A DNA stretch of 64,000 bases from Capra hircus (lineage: Eukaryota; Chordata; Mammalia; Artiodactyla; Bovidae). Position numbers and translations under genes: made by a program. Shown here one piece after another: positions 54,400-64,000 of the stretch; position 1 is the stretch's first letter, and each line of letters starts with the position of its first letter. The stretch lies in contig NC_030822.1 of assembly GCF_001704415.2 (NCBI RefSeq), positions 50,895,345 through 50,959,344 of the forward strand, given 5' to 3'. Under the pieces are notes generated by a model. That model had not been told where the DNA came from. It saw only the letters and a list, made by a program, of their open reading frames with translations, and made no database searches.

Positions 54400-54627
54400 G
54401 ATCTCTGACCCTCTCAAAGCCCTTAAACCTCCCCATTGTCTGAAGGGTTGGTCCCAATCCAGTGTCCAGGATGGCATCGAATCCTCCACACCTTTCTACC
54501 TGCAGCACCCTGGGCTGGCCTGTTACGGTCCTTCCTCCAAGCCTCTGCTGACACAGGCCCTGTCCCTTATTCCCCCTCTCCCTACTAGACCCACCTCAGA
54601 CCACCTCGTTCAAGAAGTCTCCCCTGA
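54400..54627 (+). mobile_element. L2 LINE 3' region, left part
   Basis: Diverged L2-like sequence ending GAAGTCTCCCCTGA. Its continuation resumes after two SINEs near 55055 with GAGTCTCTCCTGACTCCCC. Confidence 0.6.
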
Positions 54628-54747
54628 GGACTTCCCAGGTGGTCCAGGGGTTAAGACTCCTCACTTCCAATACAGTGGGCACGGGTCTGATCCCTGGTTA
54701 TGGAACCAAAGGCCCACATGCCATGCAGTGCAGCCAAGAAATAAATA
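54628..54747 (+). mobile_element. CHR-type SINE
   Basis: Sense: GGACTTCCCAGGTGGTCCAG head, CTGATCCCTGGTTATGGAAC, and a GCAGCCAAGAAATAAATAAC tail. Confidence 0.88.
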
Positions 54748-54750
54748 ACA

Positions 54751-55020
54751 GGGCTCCCCTGGTGGCTTGGTAGTAAAGAATCTGCCTGACAGTGCAGGAG
54801 ACACGGGTTCGATTCCTGGTCCAGGAGGATCCCATTTCCCGAGGAGCAACCAAGCCTGTGCGCCACAACTACCGAGTCTGTGCTCTAGAGCCGGTGCTTT
54901 GCAACAAGAGAAGCCGCAGCGATGAGAATCCCGTGCACTGCAACTAGAGAAAAGCCCTCCCAGCAAGAAGACTCAGCACAGCCAAGAATAAACGAATAAA
55001 TAAAAGCATTTTTAAAAAAG
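54751..55020 (+). mobile_element. CHR/ART2-type SINE
   Basis: Sense: GGGCTCCCCTGGTGGCTTGG head, GTTCGATTCCTGGTCCAGGA, CTGTGCTCTAGAGCCGGTGC, and an AATAAACGAATAAATAAAAG tail. It lies in tandem with the preceding CHR SINE. Confidence 0.9.
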
Positions 55021-55054
55021 AAACAAATAATAAATTAATTTTTTAAGAGAAAAA

Positions 55055-55475
55055 TGAGTCTCTCCTGACTCCCCAGCCTGCTGCTCTCCTTGGATTTCCA
55101 CACACTACCTTGGAGGGGTATTTATCTTTCCATTTCTATCTGTGAGCTTCCTCATCAAGCTTGTGCCTTAAAAGCCCAGAACTAAAAACAGAAAAGCCCA
55201 GAGCTATCCTTCCTTCTTTTGAAACTCCCCAGATTCCTCATCCCACATCAATCCCCTCTTCTTAGAACTCCCACAGAAACTTCTCTGTACCTTTCCTCAA
55301 AGAGTAACCACTTCTGACTTTCTATTATGTATCATGCCTATTTGTCCATCTTTTCTCCTACAGACGGTTGGCTCCCTGAGGGTGAAGGCCACGCTTGATT
55401 CATCTCTGCAACTGTGCAAGTCCAGACTCACACATGCACGGAGTCCTTAATGAATGGTACTAAGTGAATAAATAA
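55055..55475 (+). mobile_element. L2 LINE 3' region, right part
   Basis: Continues the split L2: CTCCTTGGATTTCCACACAC, TTGTCCATCTTTTCTCCTAC, GGCTCCCTGAGGGTGAAGGC and a weak TTAATGAATGGTACTAAGTG end. Confidence 0.6.
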
Positions 55476-56204
55476 TGCAAAGCCACTGTTTTTTCATGCC
55501 CTACAGCCAGGAGCAGACATTGGGCTGGGAGTAGTAGGCATTAGACGAGGTATGGACTGGACACAGCTCCTATACCCGGGCTTCCAGGATGGAGGACCCA
55601 AGCAGAGCCCTCCTCCCTGGGACTAGGGCTCTCCTGCTCTCTGCTCACCTGTGTCCATCAGAACGGGGCTTGTCCTCCCTCCACAACTTCTCAACAGCCC
55701 ACAAATGACCCCTCAGATTGAAAAATCAGACTCCTTAATCCCTTGGTTCTTCCAGATCGTCTGGTGAAGAATTCAAAAAGCTTTGATACTCTTACCTCTT
55801 TGAGGTGGGAATAAAGAGATTTTACTAGAGAGTCTTTATAGGCAATATCTATAACACGCCTATATCTGTTAGAACTGCGTACTAGCAAGAAGAAGAGGAC
55901 TTGTGAGCCTCCAGGGAACCAGCTGACTTTGCTCCAGAGCCAAGCGGCGGGCTGCTTGTCCCCAGGGGCCCCGGCCCACCTCCACCATCACTCATCGGGT
56001 ACATCTCACTCCCCGTGTCTTCCCAGTACCCTTTGTTTCGCCCTCGTTGGTCTCACTCATCCGTCTGGCTGGTGGCAATGGCACCACTGTGCAGGCTGCT
56101 CCCACCACAAACTCACACCCTGCCCCTCACTGGGGGGACAACACGGCACCATCGCCCTTGTCCTCTCACACTACAGGCTATCTGTTTCTCGGATGGCACC
56201 ACAG

Positions 56205-56445
56205 ACAGGGCAGAAACAATAGAACTTGATTTTTCCCCCAGTTCTGGAAGCTAGAAGTTTGAGATCAAGGTGTTAGCAGGTTTGGTTTCATTTTGAGGCC
56301 TCTCTCCTTGGCTTGCAGACGGTCGTCTTCTCCTTACATAGTCACTTGGTCTTTTCACTGTGCGAGTCTGGAGTCTGTGTCTTAATCTCTACTTAAAAGG
56401 GCATCAGTCATGCCAACTTGGGCCCCACCCATAGGACCTCACTTT
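56205..56445 (-). mobile_element. MaLR-type LTR (antisense), left part
   Basis: Antisense MST/MLT1-like: AGTTCTGGAAGCTAGAAGTT, TGAGATCAAGGTGTTAGCAG, GGCCTCTCTCCTTGGCTTGC. It is interrupted by a Bov-A fragment. Confidence 0.72.
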
Positions 56446-56575
56446 TGAAGATTCCCTGGAGAAGGGAATGGCAATCCACTCTAATATTCTTGCCTGGATA
56501 ATACCTTGGACAGAGGAGCCTCTCGGGCTACAGTCCATGGGGTCACAAAGAGTTGGATAAGACTAAGAAACTAAC
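56446..56575 (+). mobile_element. Bov-A SINE unit inserted in LTR
   Basis: Sense: GATTCCCTGGAGAAGGGAAT to GAGTTGGATAAGACTAAGAA. It carries only the BovB-derived body. Confidence 0.88.
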
Positions 56576-56685
56576 ACCTCTTTAAGGACCCTATGTCCAA
56601 ATATAGTCACACCCTGAAGTACTGAGTATTGGGGTGTTAACATAAGAATTTGAGGGGGGTATACAATTCAGGCCAGAACACGGAC
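56576..56685 (-). mobile_element. MaLR-type LTR, right part
   Basis: Resumes: CACCTCTTTAAGGACCCTAT, GTCCAAATATAGTCACACCC, TAAGAATTTGAGGGGGGTAT, ending CAATTCAGGCCAGAACA. Confidence 0.72.
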
Positions 56686-56939
56686 CTTCATGTATAGCCG
56701 CTGCCTATTCTCAACTCCTCACTTTCAGCCCACTGTGCTCGCTAAGCCAAGGCCTCTCTCAGTGAACCCCTCAATCTTGTGCCCCCACCTCTTTCCTTTG
56801 GACTCAGAAGTGGGGAGTCTCGTGCTAGGAGACCCCCCCCCCCACACCCACCTCTCTGTCTCACCACGCTTCCCTGCTCTTCTTTATCTTTCAGTGTCTT
56901 TCCCAGATCCCATCATTCCTCTCCACTAAAACACGGCCA

Positions 56940-57118
56940 GGGGACTTTCCTGGTGGTCTGGTGGTTAAGACTCTGTGCTCCCAAGGAAAGGGGCCTGGAT
57001 TCAATCCATGTCAGGAAACTAGATCCCACATGCCACAACTAAAGATCCTCCATGCCACAACTAAGACCCGGTGCGACCAAATAAATAAATATATTTACTG
57101 ATCAATTAATTAAATAAG
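56940..57118 (+). mobile_element. CHR-type SINE with target-site duplication
   Basis: Sense: GGGACTTTCCTGGTGGTCTG head and a long AATAAATAAATATATTTACT tail. It is flanked by ACACGGCCAG at about 56930-56939 and ACATGGCCAG at about 57119-57128, with one mismatch. Confidence 0.92.
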
Positions 57119-57394
57119 ACATGGCCAGAGCCCTCCTTTCCCATCCAGACCCCTCTGACTACATTGACCTAGCAGGGCACCTTCAACTTCAGCCAGGCTT
57201 CTCCAGTGATTACTCAAAGTTTGCTACTCATTCCACATTTTTCTTGACCCCTTATACTCTTCCTTCTGTCCCCACCACCCCATTCAAACTGTACCCACAA
57301 AGTAAATAACCCTCAAGAGCCATTTCTGCAAAACTGGTGGGCACAGTTGATTCCTGGTCTAATTCAGTCCTGAGTGGCATGACTGTATCTGCCA

Positions 57395-57505
57395 CGTGCT
57401 GTTCAAAGAGCATCGTGTATATCACCTCACTTAATTCTCAAACAACTCTATGACTTACTGTCCCACTGAGAAAGGAGATGTTGAGCAACCTGCCCAAGAT
57501 TGTGT
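57395..57505 (-). mobile_element. MIR SINE remnant
   Basis: Antisense, short: CACTTAATTCTCAAACAACT, GAGCAACCTGCCCAAGAT. It is cut by the Bov-tA fragment that follows. Confidence 0.55.
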
Positions 57506-57640
57506 GTGCATGCGTGCTAAGCCACTTCAGTCGTGTCTGACTCTGCGACCCTATGGACTGTAGACCACTAGGCTCCTCTGTCCATGGGAATCTCCAGGCA
57601 AGAATACTCCAGTGCGTTGCCGTTTCCTCCTCCTCATCCA
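57506..57640 (-). mobile_element. Bov-tA SINE, head missing
   Basis: Antisense body: GCGTGCTAAGCCACTTCAGT to GCGTTGCCGTTTCCTCCTCC. Confidence 0.88.
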
Positions 57641-58244
57641 GCTCCTTACATCAGACAGTACAGTCCATGAGTTGCCAGACTGCATCATCAGGCCGCCTCC
57701 AGGATTCTGTGCATCTGAGGGTCCTGAGGGTTCTTTTTTGCCTGAGCCCTTCAGCTTCCATGGCTTCCAGAACACAAGGTCCCTGGGTCGAAATTTCCTC
57801 CCACTTCCCTGCCCGTTCTCTCAAGGTACACATCTCTTGCCTGCCCTTAAAATACCAGGGAACCCCAGGGATCTACAGAGCCCTCTTCTCGCCTCACTCC
57901 CATGGGCTTCCTAAATGATTCCACTTACAGGCTCCTCCACAGGGATGCTTGACTTATGTCCACTTGCCCAGCGATCCCAGATGTCTGACATCTCAGACTT
58001 GGTAAGACCCACACTAAAAGCCCCTCCTCCCTCTTGTATTCTCGCTGCTACACTCCTGAGCTCAGTTAATGGCGGCACCAGCTACCCAGGCATCATGCCT
58101 TCACCCCAATCCCTCAACTCCCGGTTGCTTTTGAATGTCCCTCCTCAATATCTCTCGAATCACTGCTTTTCTCTCTGGTCTCAGCTCTGCTGTTCTAGTT
58201 CAGTTCTTTCATTTCAATGATATCACTGCAACCTTTTAACTCTC

Positions 58245-58312
58245 ACTTTTTATTTTTAATGTTTTAATTTTATTTTTTTATTGAAGTATAGTTGTTTTAC
58301 AACGTTGTGCCT
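58245..58312 (-). mobile_element. L1 3' end fragment
   Basis: TTTTTTATTGAAGTATAGTT and GTTTTACAACGTTGTG are the antisense start of the cetartiodactyl L1 3' tail. Confidence 0.65.
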
Positions 58313-58542
58313 CCAGAGTCTTCACCACCACCCAGCACTCCTCAATCACTCCCACATACAGCTGTCAGTGATCCTTTTAAGGTGCAAACCCCAGCTTTTG
58401 GCTTCCAATCTCCAAACAAATGAATTACTTGATATGGCAGACAAGAGCAGGCTCTAGCTCTCCAGTCTTATACTTCGCTTCTCTGTTCATCCATCTCTAC
58501 CTTTTAGAAATATTGAACCACCTAACTCTCACAGCACCATCT

Positions 58543-58600
58543 GGTACACACACACACACACAGGAGCACACACATGCACACACAGGCACACACACAGAGC
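58543..58600. repeat. Interrupted (AC)n microsatellite
   Basis: Four short CA runs separated by GG/TG interruptions. Confidence 0.9.
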
Positions 58601-58604
58601 TGCT

Positions 58605-58895
58605 CCATGCCCCGATACTTTTGCTCAGTCTCCTCCGCCTCCTGCCTCCTCACCTTTGCTCACTCACCACTCTTACTCAGAATGAACCCTCAGCTCGGAC
58701 CTCCCCTCCTTCTGGAAGGCTTCTCTGAACACAAAGGTTGATTAAGTGTTTCAACTACGTACATTTATAGAATCCCATGGATCTTAAACTCTAATTAACA
58801 CTTTAGTCTTTAACTTCCACTTCATTCATTTTATTCTGTAGCCAGTGCCTGGCACCTTGCCTGATAACACTTTTAAATGTTTGAGTAAAATTTGT
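58605..58895 (+). mobile_element. L2 LINE 3' end remnant
   Basis: Diverged sense L2: CTTCTGGAAGGCTTCTCTGA, GCCAGTGCCTGGCACCTTGC, then TTTAAATGTTTGAGTAAA. Confidence 0.6.
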
Positions 58896-58910
58896 TTTGC
58901 CTTTTGAAGA

Positions 58911-58963
58911 ACTAGAGTTGCAAAAGAGTCAGGCATGACTTAGCGACTAAACAACAACAACAA
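58911..58963 (+). mobile_element. BovB 3' tail fragment
   Basis: GAGTTGCAAAAGAGTCAGGC and GACTTAGCGACTAAACAACA form the last 50 bp of a BovB or Bov-A copy. Confidence 0.8.
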
Positions 58964-58964
58964 T

Positions 58965-59180
58965 GCCTACTTCTACTCTTCCATCAGAATTACTATTCTG
59001 AAAAATACCTGTGTGGACACATATTTTAACAAAGATGCAGTGAAAAAATGGTCTGTTCAACAAATGGGGCTGGAACAAATGGATATGCATGAGTTAAAAA
59101 AAAAAACAACTTCAAACCATGTCTTATATATGGAATAAACCCTCTCTCATACTATATACAAAAATTAACACAAAATAGTG
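58965..59180 (+). mobile_element. L1 ORF2 3' region, left part
   Basis: Sense L1 ORF2-like sequence (TCAACAAATGGGGCTGGAAC, AATGGATATGCATGAG). It is interrupted by BovB. Confidence 0.82.
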
Positions 59181-59633
59181 AAAGCTATATAGTCAAAGCT
59201 ATGATTTTTCCAGTAGTCATGTATGAATGTAGAGTTGCACCATAGAGAAGGCTGAGTGCCAAAGAACCGATGCTTTCAAACTATGGCGTTGGAGAAGACT
59301 TGAGAGTCCCTTGGACTGCAAGGAGATCAAACCAGTCAATCCTAAAGGGACTCAACCCTGAATATTCATTGGAAGGACTGATGCTGAAGCTGAAGCTCCA
59401 GTACTTTGGTCAGCTGATGAGAAGAGCCGACTCATTAGAAAAGACTCTGATGCCGGGAAAGATTGAAGGCAGGAGGAGAAGGTGATGACAGAGGATAAGA
59501 TGGTTGGATGGCATCACCAACTCAATAGTCATGAGTTTGAGCAAGCTCTGGGAGATGGCAAAGGACAGGGAAGCCTGGCATGTTGCAGTCCATGGGGTCA
59601 CAAAGAGTTGGACATGACTGAGTTACTGAATAA
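59181..59633 (+). mobile_element. BovB LINE, 5'-truncated, in L1
   Basis: Sense 3' 450 bp of BovB. The encoded stretch WTARRSNQSILKGLNPEYSL and the LKLKLQYFGQLMRRADSLEK block are readable before a frameshift at the RRRR region. It is flanked by a short ACAAAATAG/ACAAAACAG repeat. Confidence 0.93.
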
Positions 59634-60184
59634 CAACAAAACAGGAAAAATAAATCATAGACTTGGAATTATAAAACTTCTAGGAGAAAATCTTTGCAAC
59701 CTTGAATTAGAAAAACATTTTTTAGATGTGACACTAGAAGCAAAACCAACAAATTAAAAATGGAAAACTGAACTTTATGAAAATTTAAAATGTCTGCTCC
59801 TCAAAAGACACTGTTAGTAGAACAAAAACATAAGCCACAGACTGGGAGAAAATATTATATGCAAAGCATACACCTGATAAAAGACTTGTGTCTAGAATAT
59901 ACAAAGAACTCTCAAAACCCAGTAAGAAACCAAACAACCCAATTTTTAAAGATGAGCAAAAGATCCCTTTTCAACAGACACTCCAACAAAGACGTTACAT
60001 AGGTGGCAAATAGCCTGTGAAACATACAAACATCACTAATCACTGAGGAAATACAAAGTACAACCATAATAAGATATTGCTAGAGATCCATTAGCATAGC
60101 TAAAACTTAAAAGCTCAACTGAACCAACTTGGTGAGGAGAAACTGAACTTCGCCTATGCTACTGATGAGGCTAGAAATGGGGTA
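59634..60184 (+). mobile_element. L1 ORF2 3' region, middle part
   Basis: Continues the L1: GGAGAAAATCTTTGCAACCT, AAGACTTGTGTCTAGAATAT, CAAAGAACTCTCAAAACCCA, ATACAAAGTACAACCATAAT. It is interrupted by a Bov-tA. Confidence 0.85.
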
Positions 60185-60185
60185 T

Positions 60186-60400
60186 GAAAGTGAAAGTGTT
60201 AGTTGCTCAGTCATGTCCGACTCTGCAACCCCCTGGACTATAGCCTGCCAGGCTCCTCTGTCCATGGAATTCTCCAGGCAAGAATACTGGAGTGTGTAGC
60301 CATTCCCTTCTACAGGGGATCTTCCTGACTCAAGGGTTGAACCCAGATCTCCTGCATTGCAGGTGGATAATTTACTGTCTGAGCCACCAGGGAAGCCCAT
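60186..60400 (-). mobile_element. Bov-tA SINE in L1
   Basis: A complete antisense copy: GAAAGTGAAAGTGTTAGTTG to GAGCCACCAGGGAAGCCCA. Confidence 0.94.
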
Positions 60401-60870
60401 AACCACCCAGAAAATCATCTGTCAGTTTCTCAAGAAGTTAAAGATACACCACCTACTGCGTGATTCGGCCATTCCACTCCTAGGTATGTACCCAAAAGAA
60501 AAGAAAGCATGCTTTTACACAAACATTTGTACACAAATGTTCATAATTACTAGATCCAGAACAAAGACTGGAAACAGCCATCATCAGGTGAATGAATAAA
60601 CCAACTGTGGTCTATCCATACAATGAAATACAGCTTAGCAATAAAATGGAAGGAAAGAAGCCAGACCAAAAAAAGCTGACATACTGTATATTTCCATTTT
60701 TATGTATTTCTAGAAAACACACACAAATCTGTAGTGCAGAAAGCAGATCAGTGGTGGTCTGGGGATGGGGTTGGGGCTGGGGTAGAAAGGAACAGAGTGA
60801 GAAATTATAACGCAGCTCCAGGAAACTTTTGGGGGGTGTTGAAAAAATGTATTAACTTGATTGCCTTTAT
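60401..60870 (+). mobile_element. L1 3' region, right part
   Basis: Sense: GATTCGGCCATTCCACTCCT, AGGTATGTACCCAAAAGAAA, CAATGAAATACAGCTTAGCA, then 3' UTR with a four-run G tract at 60761-60782. Confidence 0.85.
60761..60782 (+). other. G-quadruplex motif (four G4 runs)
   Basis: Four runs of four G separated by AT, TT and CT, each a two-base loop, in the 3' UTR of an L1 copy. Confidence 0.85.
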
Positions 60871-60884
60871 TATCTTGCAGTTCA

Positions 60885-61152
60885 ACCATAAAGAAGAACA
60901 AAAAATATCATTTGCAGCAACATAGATGGACCTGGAGGTTGTCAAACTGGGTGAAGTCAGTCGGACTAAGACAAATTCCATATGATATTGCTTATATGTG
61001 GAACCTTAAAGAGGGTTCAGATGAACTCGTCTATAAAACACAAACAGTTACAGATGTAGAAAACAAATTTACAGTTATCAGGGGTTAAGGCGAAGGGAGG
61101 GATAAATTGGGAGATTGGGATTGACATATACACACTACTATACATAAAATTG
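60885..61152 (+). mobile_element. L1 3' end, second copy, left part
   Basis: Sense: AGCAACATAGATGGACCTGG, CTTATATGTGGAACCTTAAA, GGATAAATTGGGAGATTGGG. It is interrupted by a Bov-tA. Confidence 0.85.
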
Positions 61153-61366
61153 TTGTTTTTGTTTAGTCACTATGTTGTATTTGACTTTCTTGTGACCCCT
61201 TGGGACTGTAGCTCACCAGGCTCCTCTGATCATGGGACTTCTCAGGCAAGAATACTGCAGTGAGTTGCTATTTCCTTATCCAGGGGATCTTCCCAACTCA
61301 GGGATTGAACCCCCGTCTTCTGCATTGGCAGGCCGATTCTTAACCACTGAACCACCAGGGAAGCCC
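61153..61366 (-). mobile_element. Bov-tA SINE in L1 tail
   Basis: Antisense: GTTGTTTTTGTTTAGTCACT to CACTGAACCACCAGGGAAGC. Flanking ATACATAAAA and ATATATAAAA are the likely target duplication. Confidence 0.92.
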
Positions 61367-61546
61367 ATATATAAAACAGATAACTAATAAGGACCTACTG
61401 CATAGCAGAGGGAACTCTGCTCAATACTCTATAATGGCCTAAATGAGAAAATAACCTAAAAACAAGTAGATGTATATGTATATGCATGTATATGTATAAC
61501 TGATTCACTTCGCTGTACACCTGAAACCGATACAATATTATAAATC
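61367..61546 (+). mobile_element. L1 3' end, second copy, right part
   Basis: Resumes: AGATAACTAATAAGGACCTA, GGGAACTCTGCTCAATACTC, TGTACACCTGAAACCGATAC. Confidence 0.87.
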
Positions 61547-61552
61547 AGTTCA

Positions 61553-63143
61553 GTTCAGTCGCTCAGTTGTGTCCGACTCTTTGCGACCCCATGAATTGCA
61601 GCACGCCAGGCCTCCCTGTCCATCACCAACTCCGGAGTTCACTCAGACTCACGTCCGTGGAGTCGGTGATGCCATCCAGCCATCTCATCTTCTGTCGTTC
61701 CCTTCTCCTCCTGCCTCCAATCCCTCCCAGCATCAGAGTTTTTTCCAATGAGTCAACTTTTCGCATGAGGTGGCCAAAGTACTGGAGTTTCAGCTTTAGC
61801 ATCATTCCTTCCAATGAACACCCAGGGCTGATCTCCTTCAGAATGCACTGGTTGGATCTCCTTGCAGTCCAAGTGACTCTCATGAGTCTTCTCCAACACC
61901 ACAGTTCAAAAGCATCAATTCTTCGGTGCTCAGCTTTCTTCACAGTCCAACTCTCATATCCATACATGACCACAGGGAAAACCATAGCCTTGACTATATA
62001 GACCTTAGTCAGCAAAGTAATGTGTCAGCTTTTGAATATGCTATCTAGGTTGGTCATAACTTTTCTTCCAAGGAGTAAGCGTCTTTTAATTTCATGGCTG
62101 CAATCACCATCTGCAGTGATTTTGGAGCCCCCAAAAATAAAGTCTGACACTGTTTCCACTGTTTCCCCATCTGTTTCCCATGAAGTGATGGGACCGGATA
62201 GCATGATCTTAGTTTTCTGAATGTTGAGCTTTAAGCCAACTTTTTCACTCTCCACTTTCACTTTCATCAAGAGGCTCTTTACTTCGTCTTCACCGTCTGC
62301 CATAAGAGTGGTGTCGTCTGCATATCTGAGGTTATTGATATTTATCCCAGCAATCTTGATTCCAGCTTGTGCTTCTTCCAACCCAGCATTTCTCATGATG
62401 TACTCTGCATAGAAGTTAAATAAGCAGGGTGACAATATACAGCCTTGACGTACTCCTTTTCCTATTTGGAACCATTCTGTTGTTCCATGTCCAGTTCTAA
62501 CTGTTGCTTCCTGACCTGCATACAGATTTCTCAAGAGGCAGGTCAGGTGGTCTGGGATGCCCATCTCTTTTAGAATTTTCCACAGTTTATTGTGATCCAC
62601 ACAGTCAAAGGCTTTGGCATAGTCAATAAAGCAGAAATAGATGTTTTTCTGGAACTCTCTTGCTTTTTCCATGATCCAGCAGATGTTGGCAATTTGATCT
62701 CTGGTTCCTCTGCCTTTTCTAAAACCAGCTTGAACATCAGGAAGTTCATGGTTCACGTATCACTGAAGCCTGGCTTGGAGAATTTTGAGCATTACTTTAC
62801 TAGCATGTCAGATGAGTGCAATTGTGCAGTAGTTTGAGCATTCTTTGGCATTGCCTTTCTTTGGGATTGGGATGAAAACTGACCTTTTCCAGTCCTGTGG
62901 CCACTGCTGAGTTTTCCAAATTTGCTGAGATATTGAGTGTAGCACTTTCACAGCATCATCTTTCAGGATTTGAAATAGCTCAACTGGAATTCCATCACCT
63001 CCACTAGCTTTATTCGTAGTGATGCTTTCTAAGGCCCACTTGACTTCACATTCCAGGAGGTCTGGCTCTAGGTGAGTGATCACACCATCGTCATTATCTG
63101 GGTCGTGAAGATCTTTTTTGTATAGTTCTTCTGTGCATTCTTA
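61553..63143 (-). pseudogene. BovB reverse transcriptase and C-terminal region, broken
   Basis: The minus strand retains the RT fingers (NKASGGDGIPVELFQILKDD), motif A (FIDYAKAFDCVD), motif B (GVRQGCILSPCLFN) and the catalytic YADD box at 62313-62324. The thumb and C-terminal tail follow. In-frame stops lie at 63141-63143 (TAA), 62808-62810 (TGA), 62760-62762 (TGA) and 62025-62027 (TGA), and a one-base deletion near 61634 shifts the frame in the SELRELVMD block. The catalytic residues themselves are intact, so inactivation is by nonsense and frameshift lesions. Confidence 0.93.
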
Positions 63144-64000
63144 CCACCTCTTCTTAATATCTTCTGCTTCTGTTAGGTCCATACAATTTCTGTCCTTTAT
63201 CGAGCCCATCTTTGCATGAAATGTTCCCTTGGTATCTCTAATTTTCTTGAAGAGATCTCTAGTCTTTCCCATTCTGTTCTTTTCCTCTATTTCTTTGCAT
63301 TGATTGCTGAAGAAGGCTTTCTTATCTCTTCTTGCTATTCTTTGGAACTCTGCATTCAGATGCTTATATCTTTCCTTTTCTCCTTTGCTTTTCACTTCTC
63401 TTCTTTTCACAGCTATATGTAAGGCCTTCTCAGACAGCTTTTTGCTTTTTTTGCATTTCTTTTCCATGGGGATGGTCTTGATCCCTGTCTCCTGTACAAT
63501 GTTATGAACCTCATTGCATAGTTCATCAGGCACTCTATCTATCAGATCTAGGCCCTTAAATCGATTTCTCACTTCCACTGTATAATCATAAGGGATTTGA
63601 TTTAGGTCATACCTGAATGCTCTAGAGGTTTTCCCTACTTTCTTCAATTTAAGTCTGAATTTGGTAATAAGGAGTTCATGATCTGAGCCACAGTCAGCTC
63701 CTAGTCTTGTTTTTGTTGACTATATAGAGCTTCTCCATCTTTGGCTGCAAAGAATATAATCAATCTGATTTCGGTGTTGACCATCTGGTGATGTCCATGT
63801 GTAGAGTCTTCTCTTGTGTTGCTGGAAGAGGGTGTTTGCTATGACCAGTACATTTTCTTGGCAAAACTCTATTAGTCTTTGCCCTGCTTCATTCCGCATT
63901 CCAAGGCCAAATTTGCCTGTTTCTCCACGTGTTTCTTGACTTCCTACTTTTGCATTCCAGTACCATATAATGAAAAGGACATCTTTTTTGGGTGTTAGTT
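63144..64000 (-). pseudogene. BovB endonuclease C-terminal half and linker, broken
   Basis: The minus strand encodes the APE-type endonuclease C-terminal half (NAKVGSQETRGETGKFGLG, NQIDYILCSQRWRSSI) and the SDH box within CGSDHELLITKFRL. A basic linker rich in Lys and Glu follows. A stop lies at 63720-63722 (TAG, probably from CAG). The usual GDWN motif reads WYWN at about 63954-63965, so the catalytic Asp is lost. The 5' half of the domain lies outside the window. Confidence 0.9.

Larger units (their letters stand above)
49671..64000 (-). other. GRIK4: GRIK4 intron upstream of exon 49506-49670 (partial)
   Basis: I searched the minus strand above 49670 for the preceding exon (signal peptide ending near SPHSLRIA, from memory of the human protein) and did not see it, so this is probably one intron extending past the window. 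The stretches 49680-50380, 51455-52740, 53085-53850, 55480-56200 and 57640-58240 contain no feature I can name. Confidence 0.7.
61547..64000 (-). mobile_element. BovB (RTE) LINE, long copy, 5' end beyond window
   Basis: At least 2.45 kb of the roughly 3.2-kb BovB element in antisense orientation, from its CAGTTCAGTTCAGTCGCTCA 3' end to the middle of the endonuclease domain at the window edge. The order on the minus strand is endonuclease, linker, reverse transcriptase, C-terminal region. Several stops and frameshifts (listed under the two coding remnants) make it inactive. BovB is the autonomous partner that mobilises Bov-tA and BOV-A2. Its patchy distribution in ruminants and squamates is well known as a case of horizontal transfer. 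Confidence 0.96.

Noticed and set aside
1..64000. A novel biological system (defence, toxin-antitoxin, biosynthetic or similar)
   Set aside because: The window is mammalian intronic sequence dominated by retrotransposons. I see no cluster of unexplained genes.

Overview
The window is nuclear DNA from a ruminant, most likely a bovid (cattle, sheep, goat or a relative). The evidence is the repeat content. BovB (RTE) LINEs, Bov-tA and BOV-A2 SINEs derived from them, and CHR/ART2-type tRNA SINEs fill much of the window, on top of older mammalian MIR, L2, L1M, hAT and MaLR remnants. I cannot tell which bovid from sequence alone.

The only protein-coding gene I can support is GRIK4, the kainate receptor subunit GluK5/KA1. 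It lies on the minus strand and is represented by five internal exons, at 49506-49670, 32835-32932, 27849-28014, 16940-17118 and 12505-12558 in transcription order. All five have GT/AG splice sites and their reading phases join without a gap. Together they encode about 220 residues, from just after the signal peptide to the middle of the extracellular amino-terminal domain. The signal-peptide exon and 5' UTR should lie above 49670. The rest of the amino-terminal domain, the ligand-binding domain and the channel should lie below 12505. I did not find either set in this window, so nearly all of the remaining sequence is GRIK4 intron.

Layout: 1-12504 is intron with BovB, L1M, SINE and hAT remnants and a 100-bp-arm inverted repeat. 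12505-28014 holds three exons separated by repeat-rich introns, with a cluster of four SINE units at 19.28-19.97 kb and pure CT and G tracts near 27.2-27.5 kb. 28015-32834 is a relatively repeat-poor intron. 32933-49505 is a 16.6-kb intron with LTR remnants, a three-deep nest (L1M, BovB, then a 5' fragment of bovine L1) and a perfect RFX-type palindrome. 49671-64000 is the large upstream intron, dense in L1, LTR and SINE copies. It ends in a BovB copy of at least 2.4 kb whose endonuclease and reverse-transcriptase coding regions are still readable but broken.

I did not find an undescribed biological system. The best leads are structural: a 3'-truncated L1 insertion with clean 16-bp target duplications, two fold-back structures, inverted SINE pairs near an exon, G-quadruplex motifs in L1 tails, and a candidate RFX site. 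Repeat family names come from recognised sequence features, not from a database search. Boundaries of old repeats are approximate.
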